Assembly: GCF_000213805.1 (NCBI RefSeq)
Contig: NC_015556.1
Coordinates: forward strand, 868,001 to 932,000
Origin: Pseudomonas fulva 12-X
Lineage (GTDB): Bacteria > Pseudomonadota > Gammaproteobacteria > Pseudomonadales > Pseudomonadaceae
Length of the DNA: 64,000 nt
Direction: 5' to 3'
This document shows positions 17,444 to 26,028 of the stretch, piece by piece. The notes below the pieces were generated by a model. The model was given only the letters and a program-made list of their open reading frames with translations. It did not search any database and was not told the origin of the DNA. Both the position numbers and the translations under genes were made by a program. The first letter of the stretch is position 1. Each line of letters opens with the position of its first letter.

Positions 17444-18214
17444 TCAAAGCGCCTGCACAATTCGGCACTTCGGAAATCCCGAGCATCCCCAAAACTGCTG
17501 CCCGGCTTTCGCCCCGGATTTCACGGTGCGAATCAGCAGGGCGTTGCCGCATTTCGGGCATTGGCGTTCGGCGGTCGGGTCGCTGCGTCGTTTGAGGTTC
17601 TGTACATGCTCGCGGTGGGTGGCGAGGGTCGGGGCGCGGCGGCCGCGTTGCAGGGTTTGCAGCATGGCCTCGATTTGCGCTTCGGCGAATACCGGCTGCT
17701 GGAACGAGCGGATATAACGAACAAAGCCGCCGCCTTGCGTGACGTTGGCCGGCATCTCGGTCTTGAAGGTGCTGCCGCCGATAAAGCTGATCACCGAGTG
17801 CAGATGCTCGGGTGCAATGCCAAGCGCGGCTTCAAGGGCCTTGAGGTGTTTGTAGTTCTGGCGCAGCGGGTTCTGGAACTTGAAACTGCGCCGCCTGAAG
17901 CGTTGCGTCCACTGCGCCTGGCGCTCACCGCCAAAGATCCAGCCGCCCATGTTCTTGGTTTCCAGCACGAAGATGCCGTACACCGACAGAAACACGTGGT
18001 CGATCTGCGTGGTGCCGTCCGGCGTATTCAGGGTGACGTTGTGCAGGCGGCGGTAGGTGCGTTCATCCAGTTGCCGATGGGCGACGAAGCGCACCAGCAG
18101 TTCGCCGATATGCCCCTTGGCCCAGGGCGATTTGAGCAGGCCAATTAGAAAGGCTGCCGGAATGAGCCAGCAGAGCGTGCCCCAAACCTGGGCAATGAGA
18201 GGTGTGAAGTCCAT
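17444..18214 (-). CDS. NERD-domain protein with C-terminal topoisomerase-type zinc finger
   Basis: This is a 256-residue protein. An N-terminal membrane helix (about residues 9-27) is followed by a NERD (nuclease-related) domain around GHIGELLVRF, TQIDHVFLS and IFVLETKNMGGWIFG; the Asp and E-x-K pair fits its PD-(D/E)XK-like core. The C-terminus has a zf-C4 topoisomerase ribbon (CPKCGNALL ... FWGCSGFPKC). The combination suggests a membrane-tethered, DNA-contacting nuclease-like protein; actual activity is unproven. It is the upstream gene of a probable two-gene unit with the PD-(D/E)XK protein. Confidence 0.85.
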   Translation of the reverse strand: MDFTPLIAQVWGTLCWLIPAAFLIGLLKSPWAKGHIGELLVRFVAHRQLDERTYRRLHNVTLNTPDGTTQIDHVFLSVYGIFVLETKNMGGWIFGGERQAQWTQRFRRRSFKFQNPLRQNYKHLKALEAALGIAPEHLHSVISFIGGSTFKTEMPANVTQGGGFVRYIRSFQQPVFAEAQIEAMLQTLQRGRRAPTLATHREHVQNLKRRSDPTAERQCPKCGNALLIRTVKSGAKAGQQFWGCSGFPKCRIVQAL

Positions 18215-18447
18215 TTCTCAACCATCGGGTAATCCTGATTGAGCCGGATCTTAACCAAAGAGCGGTGGTGGCACTATGGTATTTGCAGGCTGTCGCCGCA
18301 GCCTCTGCGCGTGCCAGGACTGCCCGCTTTTAGTGCCTCATCGCTGAACTAGTCGAAGCTCACTGCGCTCAGATGATCGATTCGTCGACATTTGTTCCCG
18401 ATCTTCGGGGAAAAGCTGTCTCGCTTAGCTAGTACAGAGGACTCAGC

Positions 18448-19509
18448 ATGACTAAGACTACGCCCGAGAAGGATCTGCGAATTGAGACGATTCGCGGACT
18501 GGCGCTGTTTCTGATGGTAGCGGGCCACGTCATCGGCAGTTCGTCCGACCTGGGCATGAAGGTGCCGGACGACTCGGTGCTGCGCTATCTCTACGATTCG
18601 CTCGTTTACATCCGCATGCCGCTGTTCACCGCCATCTCGGGTTACGTGTATGCGCTGCGGCCGGTGGACGCCGACTGTGAGCTGTCGCGCTTTTACCAGG
18701 GCAAGTTCAAACGCGTGGGCATACCGCTGCTGACGGTCTCGACGCTGTTCTTCGTCATGCAAATGATCGTGCCCAACACCAACGACAAGCCGCAGCTGAG
18801 CGAGATCTTCAGCATCTACTTCTTCAGCTACGCGCACTTCTGGTTCCTGCAGGCGATCTTTTGCATCTTCGTGGTGATTTCTTTGCTGGAGAAGGCTGGC
18901 CTGCTGCTGAGCCTGCGCAACTATGGCCTGGTGTTCGCGGCGGCCTTGGCGGCGTCCTTCGCGTCGGAGAGCGTCCCGAACCTGTTCAGCCTCGACCGGG
19001 CGGTGGAGCTGTTGCCGTTCTTCCTGCTGGGCCTGGGGCTTTATCGCTTCAGCGCGCAGCTGATCACCCGCAGCAGCGTCATCACCATGGCCGCGGCGCT
19101 GGTGATTCTGGTGGGCATCGACCAGGCCTATCTGTTCGCGTTGCTCGACCTCGACGACATGGATCTGGCCCTGGTCGGCACGGCGCTGGGTCTGGCCGCC
19201 ATCAGCCTGCTGATCGCCCGGCGCTTCTACTTCATGCCGCTGGCCTGGCTGGGTTACTTCTCCTTCGAGATCTACCTGTTCCACGTCTTCGGCACGGCGG
19301 GTGCGCGCATCGTGCTGAACAAGCTGCAGATCGAGGAGCAGTGGCTGGTCTTCACCGTCAGCATGGCGCTGGGGCTGCTGCTGCCGGTGGCGTTCAAGCA
19401 GGTGCTGGAACGCATCGGCCCGCTGCATTTTCTCAGCGTGGCCTTCTTTGGCGCCAAGACGCGGGTCAACCGCGCCACCGCGCCGCTGCAGAAAAGAGCT
19501 ACTGCCTGA
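18448..19509 (+). CDS. Acyltransferase-3 family membrane protein
   Basis: This is a 353-residue inner-membrane protein with about ten helices. The acyltransferase-3 signature is at the N-terminus: RIETIRGLALFLMVAGHVIG, with the conserved Arg and His of the active site. Family members O-acetylate or O-succinylate surface polysaccharides, peptidoglycan or lipids; the acceptor cannot be told here. The ATG has GAGG about 7 bases upstream. A strong hairpin terminator lies right after the stop. It is next to the nuclease island but its GC is normal for the window. Confidence 0.88.
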   Translation: MTKTTPEKDLRIETIRGLALFLMVAGHVIGSSSDLGMKVPDDSVLRYLYDSLVYIRMPLFTAISGYVYALRPVDADCELSRFYQGKFKRVGIPLLTVSTLFFVMQMIVPNTNDKPQLSEIFSIYFFSYAHFWFLQAIFCIFVVISLLEKAGLLLSLRNYGLVFAAALAASFASESVPNLFSLDRAVELLPFFLLGLGLYRFSAQLITRSSVITMAAALVILVGIDQAYLFALLDLDDMDLALVGTALGLAAISLLIARRFYFMPLAWLGYFSFEIYLFHVFGTAGARIVLNKLQIEEQWLVFTVSMALGLLLPVAFKQVLERIGPLHFLSVAFFGAKTRVNRATAPLQKRATA

Positions 19510-19522
19510 GTCGGGCAGAAAT

Positions 19523-19557
19523 AGAAAACCCACGCCTGGCATGGGTTTTCTTTATTT
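19523..19557. terminator. Bidirectional rho-independent terminator
   Basis: Perfect 10-bp arms AGAAAACCCA / TGGGTTTTCT (19523-19532 and 19542-19551) surround a 9-base loop, followed by a T-rich tail on the plus strand. On the minus strand the arm itself gives a T run. It lies between the convergent acyltransferase and AhpD-like genes and can serve both. Confidence 0.85.
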
Positions 19558-19595
19558 ACCGATGGTTCCGGCACCCGAAGCAGTCAGTCCGCCGA

Positions 19596-20111
19596 CTAGG
19601 CTGATGGCGGAAAATCGATGGCGGTATCGGCAATGTTGTTGAGGTAGTTGGTCAGGGTCAGCAAGGTCACCTGAGCGACCAGTTCGACGATCTTGGCGTC
19701 GCCCAGCCCGGCCTGGCGAGCCACGGCGATTTGCTCATCGCTCAGTTGGCCACGGCTTTCGGTGATCTGCCGGGCCAGGGTGGCGATGGCGTCGAGCGAG
19801 CCGGCGCGGGCCTGATCGATCTGCTCGGCATCAAGGCCGGCCTTGGTGGCGAAGAAGCTATGGGCGGCGATGCAGTAATCGCAGCCGTTGACTTCGGAGG
19901 TGGCCAGTGCGGCAATCTCACGCTCTTTGGCGTTCAGCGAGCTTTTGCCCAGCGCCTGGGCCAAAGCCAGGTAGCCATTGAGCGCCGCCGGCGCGTGAGC
20001 CAGTGTGCTGAAGGCATTGGGAATGAAGCCCAGGCCTTTTTGCACGCCTTCGAGGGCAGCGCGCGAGCCGGAGGGAGCCTGTTCCAGGGTGAGGGCAGCG
20101 ATACGGGTCAT
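19596..20111 (-). CDS. AhpD-like carboxymuconolactone decarboxylase-family protein
   Basis: This is a 171-residue all-helical protein of the CMD/AhpD superfamily, with the redox CxxC motif in EVNGCDYCIAAHSFFA (about residues 79-94) and the nearby conserved His. Family members reduce hydroperoxides or are annotated as peroxidase-related enzymes. The start ATG at 20111 has GGAG about 7 bases upstream. The gene is divergent from an AraC regulator 128 bp away; AraC-plus-CMD pairs are common in proteobacteria, so that regulator probably controls it. Confidence 0.88.
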   Translation of the reverse strand: MTRIAALTLEQAPSGSRAALEGVQKGLGFIPNAFSTLAHAPAALNGYLALAQALGKSSLNAKEREIAALATSEVNGCDYCIAAHSFFATKAGLDAEQIDQARAGSLDAIATLARQITESRGQLSDEQIAVARQAGLGDAKIVELVAQVTLLTLTNYLNNIADTAIDFPPSA

Positions 20112-20239
20112 GGTGATTCTCCAGTCAGTTGAGCAATGAGCTTGTCGATCAAGCTTGGCGCTCATACTAGGTATCGCAGCTTTTCTTTCGGATTCAGATC
20201 GTCGATGTTATGCAACAGATCGTCTAAATCGAGTCCGCC

Positions 20240-21064
20240 ATGGATCGTTTGTCTGTCCTGCTAAAACACTTCAATCCCCATGCCGCCACCTTCCATCAGG
20301 GCGCGTTCTGCGGGGTAAGCGACATCGATGGCCAGAGCGCCTTCGGCCACGCCCACCTGCTGCGCGCCGGGCGACTTAGTTTTCGGGACAAGCACAATCA
20401 GCTGATCGAGCTGAGCGAGCCGAGCCTGATCCTGGTGATTCGGCCCCAGCAGCATCAATTGGTGGCCACCGAGGCCGATGCCGCCGAGCTGGTCTGCGCG
20501 ACGCTGCATTTCGATGGCGGAGCCCGCAACCCCCTGACCCTGGCGCTGCCGGATTACATCGTGCAGCCGCTGCGGGAATTACCGGGCTTGAGCGGCAACC
20601 TCGACTGGTTGTTCGCGGAAGCCTTCGGTGAGGCGTGCGGACGCGAGGTGGTGCTCAACCGCCTGTTCGAGCTGATGCTGATCCAACTGCTGCGGCACCT
20701 GATCGCCACCGGTAGCATCACATCGGGAATGCTGGCCGGCTTGGCCAATCCACGTCTGGCGCGGGCGCTCACTGCCTTGCATGGTGAACCGCAGCGCGCC
20801 TGGTCAGTGGCTGAACTGGCCGATGTGGCGAACATGTCGCGGGCCAGTTTCGCGGCGCATTTTCGCCAGGTGGTCGGTGTGACGCCGGCCGATTACCTGG
20901 CCAACTGGCGAATCGGCCTGGCCCAGAAACGCTTGCGCGAAGGGCGGTCGATGGCCCTGATCGCCGCCGAGGTGGGCTATGAAAGCCCCTCGGCGCTGGC
21001 GCGAACCTTTCGCCGCAAGGTCGGCAGCAGCCCCAGCCAATGGTTGCAGCAAGAGGGCGCCTGA
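20240..21064 (+). CDS. AraC-family regulator with cupin sensor domain
   Basis: This 274-residue protein has an N-terminal cupin-like AraC ligand domain (about residues 1-170) and a C-terminal double HTH. The HTH motifs read WSVAELADVANMSRASFAAHFRQ and LIAAEVGYESPSALARTFRRK. The gene is divergent from the AhpD-like gene, its most likely target. There is no sign of a membrane segment. Confidence 0.9.
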   Translation: MDRLSVLLKHFNPHAATFHQGAFCGVSDIDGQSAFGHAHLLRAGRLSFRDKHNQLIELSEPSLILVIRPQQHQLVATEADAAELVCATLHFDGGARNPLTLALPDYIVQPLRELPGLSGNLDWLFAEAFGEACGREVVLNRLFELMLIQLLRHLIATGSITSGMLAGLANPRLARALTALHGEPQRAWSVAELADVANMSRASFAAHFRQVVGVTPADYLANWRIGLAQKRLREGRSMALIAAEVGYESPSALARTFRRKVGSSPSQWLQQEGA

Positions 21065-21074
21065 GCCAGGCCGC

Positions 21075-22025
21075 TCAGGCCTTCACCCCGCGCACGTCGC
21101 GGCGGATCGCCTGGGGCGGCACGCCAAAGCCGCGGATGAACACTTCGCGCATATGGCGGCGGTCGCGAAAGCCGGTTTCCTTGGCGATCACGTCCAGGGA
21201 ATGGCGGCTTTGCTCGATCATCACCCGCGCCGCTTCCAGGCGTAGGCGTTCGATGGCCTTGGCCGGCGACTGCCCGGTTTCTGCGGTGAATACCCGGGTG
21301 AACTGGCGCGGGCTGAGGTGCACGGCCTCGGCCAGTTCCTCGACGCTCAGCGCCTTGTGCAGGTTCTGCCGGGCGTAGTTCAGGGCGTTCTGAATGCGGT
21401 CGGACTTCGGCGCCAGGGTGAGCATCTGCGAGTGCTGCGATTGCCCGCCGGAACGGCGCTGGTGCATGACCAGCTTGTGCGCCACCGAGCGCGCCACTTC
21501 GGGGCCGAGGTCCTTTTCCACCATGCCCAGGGCCAGATCCAGGCCGGCAGTCATGCCGGCGGAGGTCCACATGCTGCCGTCGATGATGAAGATGCGATCG
21601 TCTTCGACGCTGATCTGCGGGTACAGGCGTTGCAGCGCGGCGCCGTAGGCCCAGTGGGTGGTCGCGCGGCGGCCATCGAGCAACCCGGCTTCGGCCAGCA
21701 CGAAGCCGCCGGTGCAGATGCCGGCGACGCGGCGCGCCTGCTGCCCGGCCTGGCGCACGAAGGCCAGGGCTGTCTCGCTCGTGCGGGTATCCAGGGGTTT
21801 GTTGACCCCGGCGATCATCCAGGTGTCGGCCAGACCAGGGGTGCTCAGCACGCTGGTCTCGATCCCCAGGCCCAGGGACGAGCGCACGATGCCGCCGGCC
21901 TCGGAGAAGAACTCGATGGAGTAGAAGGGCTTCTCGGCCACGATGTTGGCGAATTCGAAGACGGTCTGGGTGGCGAGCGACAGCACCTGGAAGTCGTCGG
22001 AAAGCAGGTAGCCGATTCTGTGCAT
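21075..22025 (-). CDS. GlxA-type AraC regulator (DJ-1/PfpI plus HTH)
   Basis: This is a 316-residue protein. An N-terminal DJ-1/PfpI-like domain (about residues 1-180) has the elbow cysteine in VAGICTGGFVLAEAGLL, and is followed by an AraC double HTH (about 215-310; LSVEELAEAVHLSPRQFTRVF, DVIAKETGFRDRRHMREVF). GlxA-type regulators usually control nearby catabolic or reductase genes. It is divergent from two tandem SDR genes, which are probable targets. The two adjacent regulators (20240 and 21075) end facing each other. Confidence 0.9.
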   Translation of the reverse strand: MHRIGYLLSDDFQVLSLATQTVFEFANIVAEKPFYSIEFFSEAGGIVRSSLGLGIETSVLSTPGLADTWMIAGVNKPLDTRTSETALAFVRQAGQQARRVAGICTGGFVLAEAGLLDGRRATTHWAYGAALQRLYPQISVEDDRIFIIDGSMWTSAGMTAGLDLALGMVEKDLGPEVARSVAHKLVMHQRRSGGQSQHSQMLTLAPKSDRIQNALNYARQNLHKALSVEELAEAVHLSPRQFTRVFTAETGQSPAKAIERLRLEAARVMIEQSRHSLDVIAKETGFRDRRHMREVFIRGFGVPPQAIRRDVRGVKA

Positions 22026-22135
22026 GGTCGTGTCTCGGGGTGCTAGTGTCCTAAAACATGACTTTATACGTCATTTAGGTCTTTGCCCATCCTCGCCATG
22101 ATGTGTCCCAAGCACAACGCACTTGGAGACACACC

Positions 22136-22936
22136 ATGAATACTGCATCGAAAGGCACTGCACTGGTCACTGGCGCATCTTCCGGCATCGGCGCGCTGTA
22201 CGCCGAACGCCTGGCCCAGCGTGGCTACGACCTGATTCTGGTCGCCCGCAACCGTGACCGCCTCAACGACCTGGCCCGCCGCATCACCGACGACACCCAG
22301 CGCGTAGTCGAGGTGCTGCAGGCCGACCTGGGCGACGCCACCAGCCTGGCTACCGTGGAAGCCAAGCTCAAGCAGGACGCGAGCATCACCCTGCTGGTCA
22401 ACAACGCCGGCATCGGCACCCACACGCCGCTGCTGGCCAGCGATGTCGGCCTGATGACGCGGATGATCGACCTCAACGTCACCGCGCTGATGCGCCTGAG
22501 CTACGCGGCCATCCCCGGCTTCGTCGAGCGCGGTAACGGCGCCATCATCAATATCTCGTCCATTGTCAGCATCACCCCGGAAGTGCTCAACGGCGTGTAC
22601 GGCGGCAGCAAGGCGTTCGTCACCGCCTTCAGCCAGTCGCTGCACCACGAGCTGGCCGACAAGGGCGTGCGCGTTCAGGCGGTACTGCCGGGCGCCACTG
22701 CCACCGAGTTCTGGGATAACGGCGGCCTGCCGCTGGAGCACCTCGACCCCAGCATCGTGATGCCGGCCAGCGCCCTGGTCGACGCCGCACTGATCGACTT
22801 CGATCGCGGCGAACTGATCTCCATCCCTTCGCTGCACGACGCCAGCCAGTGGCAAGCCTACGAGGCGGCGCGCAAGGCCATGTTCAACCAGCTTTCCACC
22901 AACCAGCCCGCACCGCGCTACAGCGCGCAGCGTTGA
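22136..22936 (+). CDS. SDR-family oxidoreductase
   Basis: This is a 266-residue classical SDR with cofactor motif TGASSGIG, NNAG in LLVNNAGIG, catalytic Ser in INISSIVS and YxxxK as YGGSK. It binds NAD(P); the substrate is unknown. The ATG at 22136 has GGAG about 8 bases upstream. It is the first of two SDR genes followed by an MFS gene on the same strand, downstream of the divergent GlxA regulator. Confidence 0.9.
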   Translation: MNTASKGTALVTGASSGIGALYAERLAQRGYDLILVARNRDRLNDLARRITDDTQRVVEVLQADLGDATSLATVEAKLKQDASITLLVNNAGIGTHTPLLASDVGLMTRMIDLNVTALMRLSYAAIPGFVERGNGAIINISSIVSITPEVLNGVYGGSKAFVTAFSQSLHHELADKGVRVQAVLPGATATEFWDNGGLPLEHLDPSIVMPASALVDAALIDFDRGELISIPSLHDASQWQAYEAARKAMFNQLSTNQPAPRYSAQR

Positions 22937-22963
22937 TCGACCCTTACTGATAGGAGCACCAGC

Positions 22964-23728
22964 ATGAAACTCAGCGGCAATACCATCTTCATCACCGGCG
23001 GCACCTCGGGCATCGGTCGCGGCCTGGCCGAAGCCTTCCATCAACGCGGCAACAAGGTGATCATCGCCGGCCGCCGCCAGGCGCTGCTCGACGAGATCGC
23101 CCGCGTCAACCCCGGCATCGACACCGTGGTGCTGGACATCAACGATGCGCAGCAGATCGAGGACGTGGCGCAGCAGGTGATCGCACGCCATCCGGACCTC
23201 AACGTGGTGATCAACAACGCCGGCATCATGCCGTTCGACGACGCCGCCTCGGGCGACCTCGACGATGAGCAGGCGGTCGGCCTGGTAACCACCAACCTGC
23301 TCGGCCCGGTGCGAGTCAGCGCGGCCTTCGTCGAGCACCTCAAGCGCCAGCCGGATGCCACCATCATCAACAACAGCTCGGTGCTGGCGTTCATCCCGAT
23401 TGCGGTCACCGCGCTGTACTCGGCGACCAAGGCGGCCATCCATTCCTACAGCCTGTCGCAGCGCTTCATGCTGCGCGACACCAGCGTCAAGGTGCTGGAG
23501 ATCGCGCCGCCATGGGTCGACACCGACCTGATCCACAAGAGCGGCGACGCGCGCGCCATGCCGCTGGACGCCTTCATCGCCGAGACCCTGACCAAGCTGG
23601 AGACGGCGACCACCGAGGTGATCGTCGACGGCATCACGGCACTGCGCGCCAACGTCGGGCCGAACGAGCACGCACTGGTTAACCAGTTCAACCAGTCGAT
23701 TATCGACAACCCCATCCCCGTTGCCTGA
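22964..23728 (+). CDS. SDR-family oxidoreductase, DltE-like
   Basis: This is a 254-residue SDR with TGGTSGIG, NNAG in VINNAGIM, Ser in NNSSVLAF and YSATK. The APPWVDTDL segment after the active site is typical of the DltE-like branch. It starts 27 bp after the preceding SDR stop, with a TAGGAG ribosome site, so it is probably co-transcribed. A GC hairpin follows its stop. Confidence 0.9.
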   Translation: MKLSGNTIFITGGTSGIGRGLAEAFHQRGNKVIIAGRRQALLDEIARVNPGIDTVVLDINDAQQIEDVAQQVIARHPDLNVVINNAGIMPFDDAASGDLDDEQAVGLVTTNLLGPVRVSAAFVEHLKRQPDATIINNSSVLAFIPIAVTALYSATKAAIHSYSLSQRFMLRDTSVKVLEIAPPWVDTDLIHKSGDARAMPLDAFIAETLTKLETATTEVIVDGITALRANVGPNEHALVNQFNQSIIDNPIPVA

Positions 23729-23735
23729 GCCCGGC

Positions 23736-23760
23736 GCCCGACCTCATCACGAGGTCGGGC
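23736..23760 (+). terminator. GC-rich hairpin between SDR and MFS genes
   Basis: Perfect 10-bp arms GCCCGACCTC / GAGGTCGGGC surround a 5-base loop, followed by only a weak T stretch (GTTCT). It could be a weak terminator or mRNA-stability hairpin rather than a full stop. Confidence 0.55.
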
Positions 23761-23786
23761 GTTCTCGTGCACCCCTGGAGAACCTC

Positions 23787-24977
23787 ATGCACAGCCCTAT
23801 TAATGCAGCGAATCGCCTCGCTCTACGCCTGCTCAGCCTGGCGTATTTCGTCCAGGCGGTCGGCGCGCTTTCGGTGGTCGGCAGCCTGGAGGCGATCTCC
23901 GCCGCCTGGGCCTTGAGCAGCGCCCAGAGCGCGCTGTTGATCACCGTGTTCGGCATCACCTTCGCGCTCGCCGCACCGCTGCTGCAGATGACCCTGGGCC
24001 ATCTGCGCCGGCGTGCCCAGGTGCTGCTGGGGCTGTCGATATTCAGCGCCGCCGCGCTGCTGTTCGCCGCGGCGCCGGATTACCAGACGCTTTTGGCGTC
24101 GCGTGTGCTGATGGGATTGGGCGCGGGCTTCATCGGCCCGGTGCTTGGTGCTCTGGGCTCCAACCTGGTGACGCGCGAGCAGCAGGGCAGCGCCATCGCC
24201 ATCGTGCTGCTCGGGCTGAGTGTCGCGGGGCTGGCCGGCATGCCGATCAGCGCCTGGATCGCCCATGAGTTCGGGGCACGCAGCCTGTTCTTCGGCATTG
24301 GCGCCAGTGGTCTGCTCATCGCGGCGCTGATCTTCATCTGGGTGCCGGACCGCGTGGCCGGGCAGCGTGCCGCCCCCGCCGATGTGCTGGCGCTGCTGAC
24401 CGGCGCCACCTCGCTAAGCGCCTTTCTGGTGGTGTTCTTCGTCACCACCGGCGTGTTCACCACCTACGCCTTTCTGGCGCCGATCATCGGCAACGATTTC
24501 CACGGCAGCGCTGGCGATATCACCCTGGCGCTGACCGTGCTGGGTGTAGCGGGCGTGCTCGGTAACCTGCTGGTCACGCGGCTGGCGCTACGGGTCAGCG
24601 CCGAGCGTTTGCTTGTGATCGGGATCGGCCTGCTGGCGCTGGATCTGCTGGGCCTTGCTGTGATGCCGCGGCAGCTCGGCGGCCTGTTGCTGGCTCTGGT
24701 GATCTGGGCGCTGGCCACCGATATCGTCTGGCCGTCGCAGCAACGGCGCATCGTCGAGCTGATGCCCGAGCAACGTGGCATCGCCCTGGCCCTGACCGCG
24801 TCGTTCATGTTCGCCGGTATCGGCACCGGCTCAGCGGTCGCCGGCTGGCTCTATCCCGTTGTCGGCTACACGGGCCTGCTGCTGGCTTCGCTGCTGTTTC
24901 TGCTGCTGGCTTTCGTCAGCCTGCGGGTTTCGGAGTGGCGGGCGCGCGCACTCGTATTCGCGCCAGGGCTGAGGTGA
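23787..24977 (+). CDS. MFS transporter
   Basis: This 396-residue membrane protein has about twelve helices and resembles DHA1 arabinose/drug-efflux carriers. Helix 4-5 contains the glycine-rich RVLMGLGAGFIGPVLGALGS. The start at ATG 23787 has GGAG about 7 bases upstream; an extension to 23721 would overlap the hairpin and is unlikely. It is third in line after two SDR genes under a divergent GlxA regulator, suggesting export of a compound handled by those enzymes; this is inference. Confidence 0.87.
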   Translation: MHSPINAANRLALRLLSLAYFVQAVGALSVVGSLEAISAAWALSSAQSALLITVFGITFALAAPLLQMTLGHLRRRAQVLLGLSIFSAAALLFAAAPDYQTLLASRVLMGLGAGFIGPVLGALGSNLVTREQQGSAIAIVLLGLSVAGLAGMPISAWIAHEFGARSLFFGIGASGLLIAALIFIWVPDRVAGQRAAPADVLALLTGATSLSAFLVVFFVTTGVFTTYAFLAPIIGNDFHGSAGDITLALTVLGVAGVLGNLLVTRLALRVSAERLLVIGIGLLALDLLGLAVMPRQLGGLLLALVIWALATDIVWPSQQRRIVELMPEQRGIALALTASFMFAGIGTGSAVAGWLYPVVGYTGLLLASLLFLLLAFVSLRVSEWRARALVFAPGLR

Positions 24978-25041
24978 TGGGGCGGGATAAAGGGCTTGGC
25001 GTCTGGGGCTGAGCCTCTGATGTCTGAGTTTTTCGACACCC

Positions 25042-25083
25042 AAAGAAAAACCCCTGACTTTCACTAGAAAAATCAGGGGTTTG
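25042..25083 (-). terminator. Rho-independent terminator of ssrA
   Basis: Read on the minus strand, AAACCCCTGA (from 25082) pairs with TCAGGGGTTT (ending 25048) across a loop and is followed by TTCTTT. It sits 3 bp past the CCA end of the tmRNA. Confidence 0.85.
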
Positions 25084-25085
25084 TT

Positions 25086-25477
25086 TGGTGGAGCCGGGGG
25101 GATTTGAACCCCCGTCCGCCAGTTCTCCACTGTCGGTACTACATGCTTAGCCGTGTCTATTGAGTTAACCCTCAGCCGCCCGACGGGCAGGGTGCATTGG
25201 GCGAGTTGTGTAAGTTTTAGCCACTTCGTCCACAACGTACTACGCGGCGATCCTGTTCTGCATGACAATCACTTCGGGTTTACAGGCATCCCCTAGTGAT
25301 CGCTGGAGCCGAAGCTACCAGAAGGACTAGTCGCGCCGCTTACGCAGCGAGAGCGTAGCCCTCGTAGTTTTCGTCATTGGCAACTATAGAAAGTTGCAAC
25401 AGTGGATTTACGACTTCTGTTACCAAGTCGGCATGCACCTCGAGCTTCGCCACCGGCGTCGAATCCTAATCGGCCCC
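25086..25477 (-). ncRNA. ssrA: tmRNA (ssrA), one-piece
   Basis: The minus strand begins GGGGCCGATTAGGATTCGAC, the standard 5' end of one-piece tmRNA. It ends with a T-arm and acceptor stem that reads GGTTCAAATCC...CACCA, with CCA encoded (25088-25086). The resume codon region encodes the tag ANDENYEGYALAA with stop TAA (25381-25340), ending in the protease-recognised ALAA. The gene is about 392 nt, a bit longer than the roughly 350 nt I recall for P. aeruginosa. It rescues stalled ribosomes with SmpB, which is not in this window. Confidence 0.97.
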
Positions 25478-25548
25478 GAAACTTGCGAGACGCGCAGTGT
25501 ACGCCAAAAGGGTTCGTGGCGTCGACCCGGGCGACACGGCGCGCTCGC

Positions 25549-25577
25549 AAACAGGCCGGTCTGGAACCGGCCTGTTT
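25549..25577. terminator. Hairpin terminator downstream of a small periplasmic protein gene
   Basis: The arms AACAGGCCGGT (25550-25560) and ACCGGCCTGTT (25566-25576) are perfect complements, separated by 5 bases. The plus strand has a short T run after it; on the minus strand a weaker T stretch. It probably ends the leftward transcript of the gene at 25583-25858 before the ssrA promoter. Confidence 0.75.
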
Positions 25578-25582
25578 TACGA

Positions 25583-25858
25583 TCAGCGGGTAGCGCCGCT
25601 GCCGTCGTCACCCGGTGCGTCGAGCAGTTGCAGGGCGTCCTGGGCGTGGGTGCCGCAGGCTTCCAGATCGCCAGCAGCCTGGGCGTCGGTGGCTTTCTTC
25701 TTGGCGTCTGCAACCTGCTGCTTGAGCGGCTCGGGCAGGGTGGCTTTGGTGGCCACGGCGTTATCGAGTTTTTGCAGGTTGACGGTGCACAGGTCATCAG
25801 CTGCGAAGGCCGGTGCGGCCAGTACGGCGGCAATGACGAACATGGATACGCGCTTCAT
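25583..25858 (-). CDS. Small periplasmic protein of unknown function
   Basis: This is a 91-residue protein. A Sec signal peptide (residues 1-20, MKRVSMFVIAAVLAAPAFA|A) leads to a mature domain of about 70 residues with one Cys at each end (LC at about 24 and EACGTH at about 68), which could form a disulfide. The middle is Lys/Ala/Gln rich and predicted helical. The start at 25858 has GAGGATTACC upstream. A terminator hairpin follows. I do not recognise a named family; similar small exported proteins are common in Pseudomonas. Confidence 0.8.
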   Translation of the reverse strand: MKRVSMFVIAAVLAAPAFAADDLCTVNLQKLDNAVATKATLPEPLKQQVADAKKKATDAQAAGDLEACGTHAQDALQLLDAPGDDGSGATR

Positions 25859-26028
25859 GTGGTAATCCTCTCATCACGAATAGATTCCCGGTGCCGCCCT
25901 GGTTGAGGGTGAGGAGAGCCGGGAGCGTCCCGCCCAAATCGTTTGGGCTTAGTGAAGCTGACTGGCCTTTCGCAATGACGGTTCAGTGTTTTTCTGGTGG
26001 CGTATCGCCTGCCTCAAAACGGTGCGGC

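Noticed and set aside
22064..23671. A 535-codon open frame antisense to the two SDR genes
   Set aside because: Both SDR genes have complete motifs; the antisense frame has no recognisable domain and an Arg/His/Gln-rich composition.
25086..25130. tRNA-like T-arm and CCA end
   Set aside because: It is the 3' end of the tmRNA; no separate tRNA is present.
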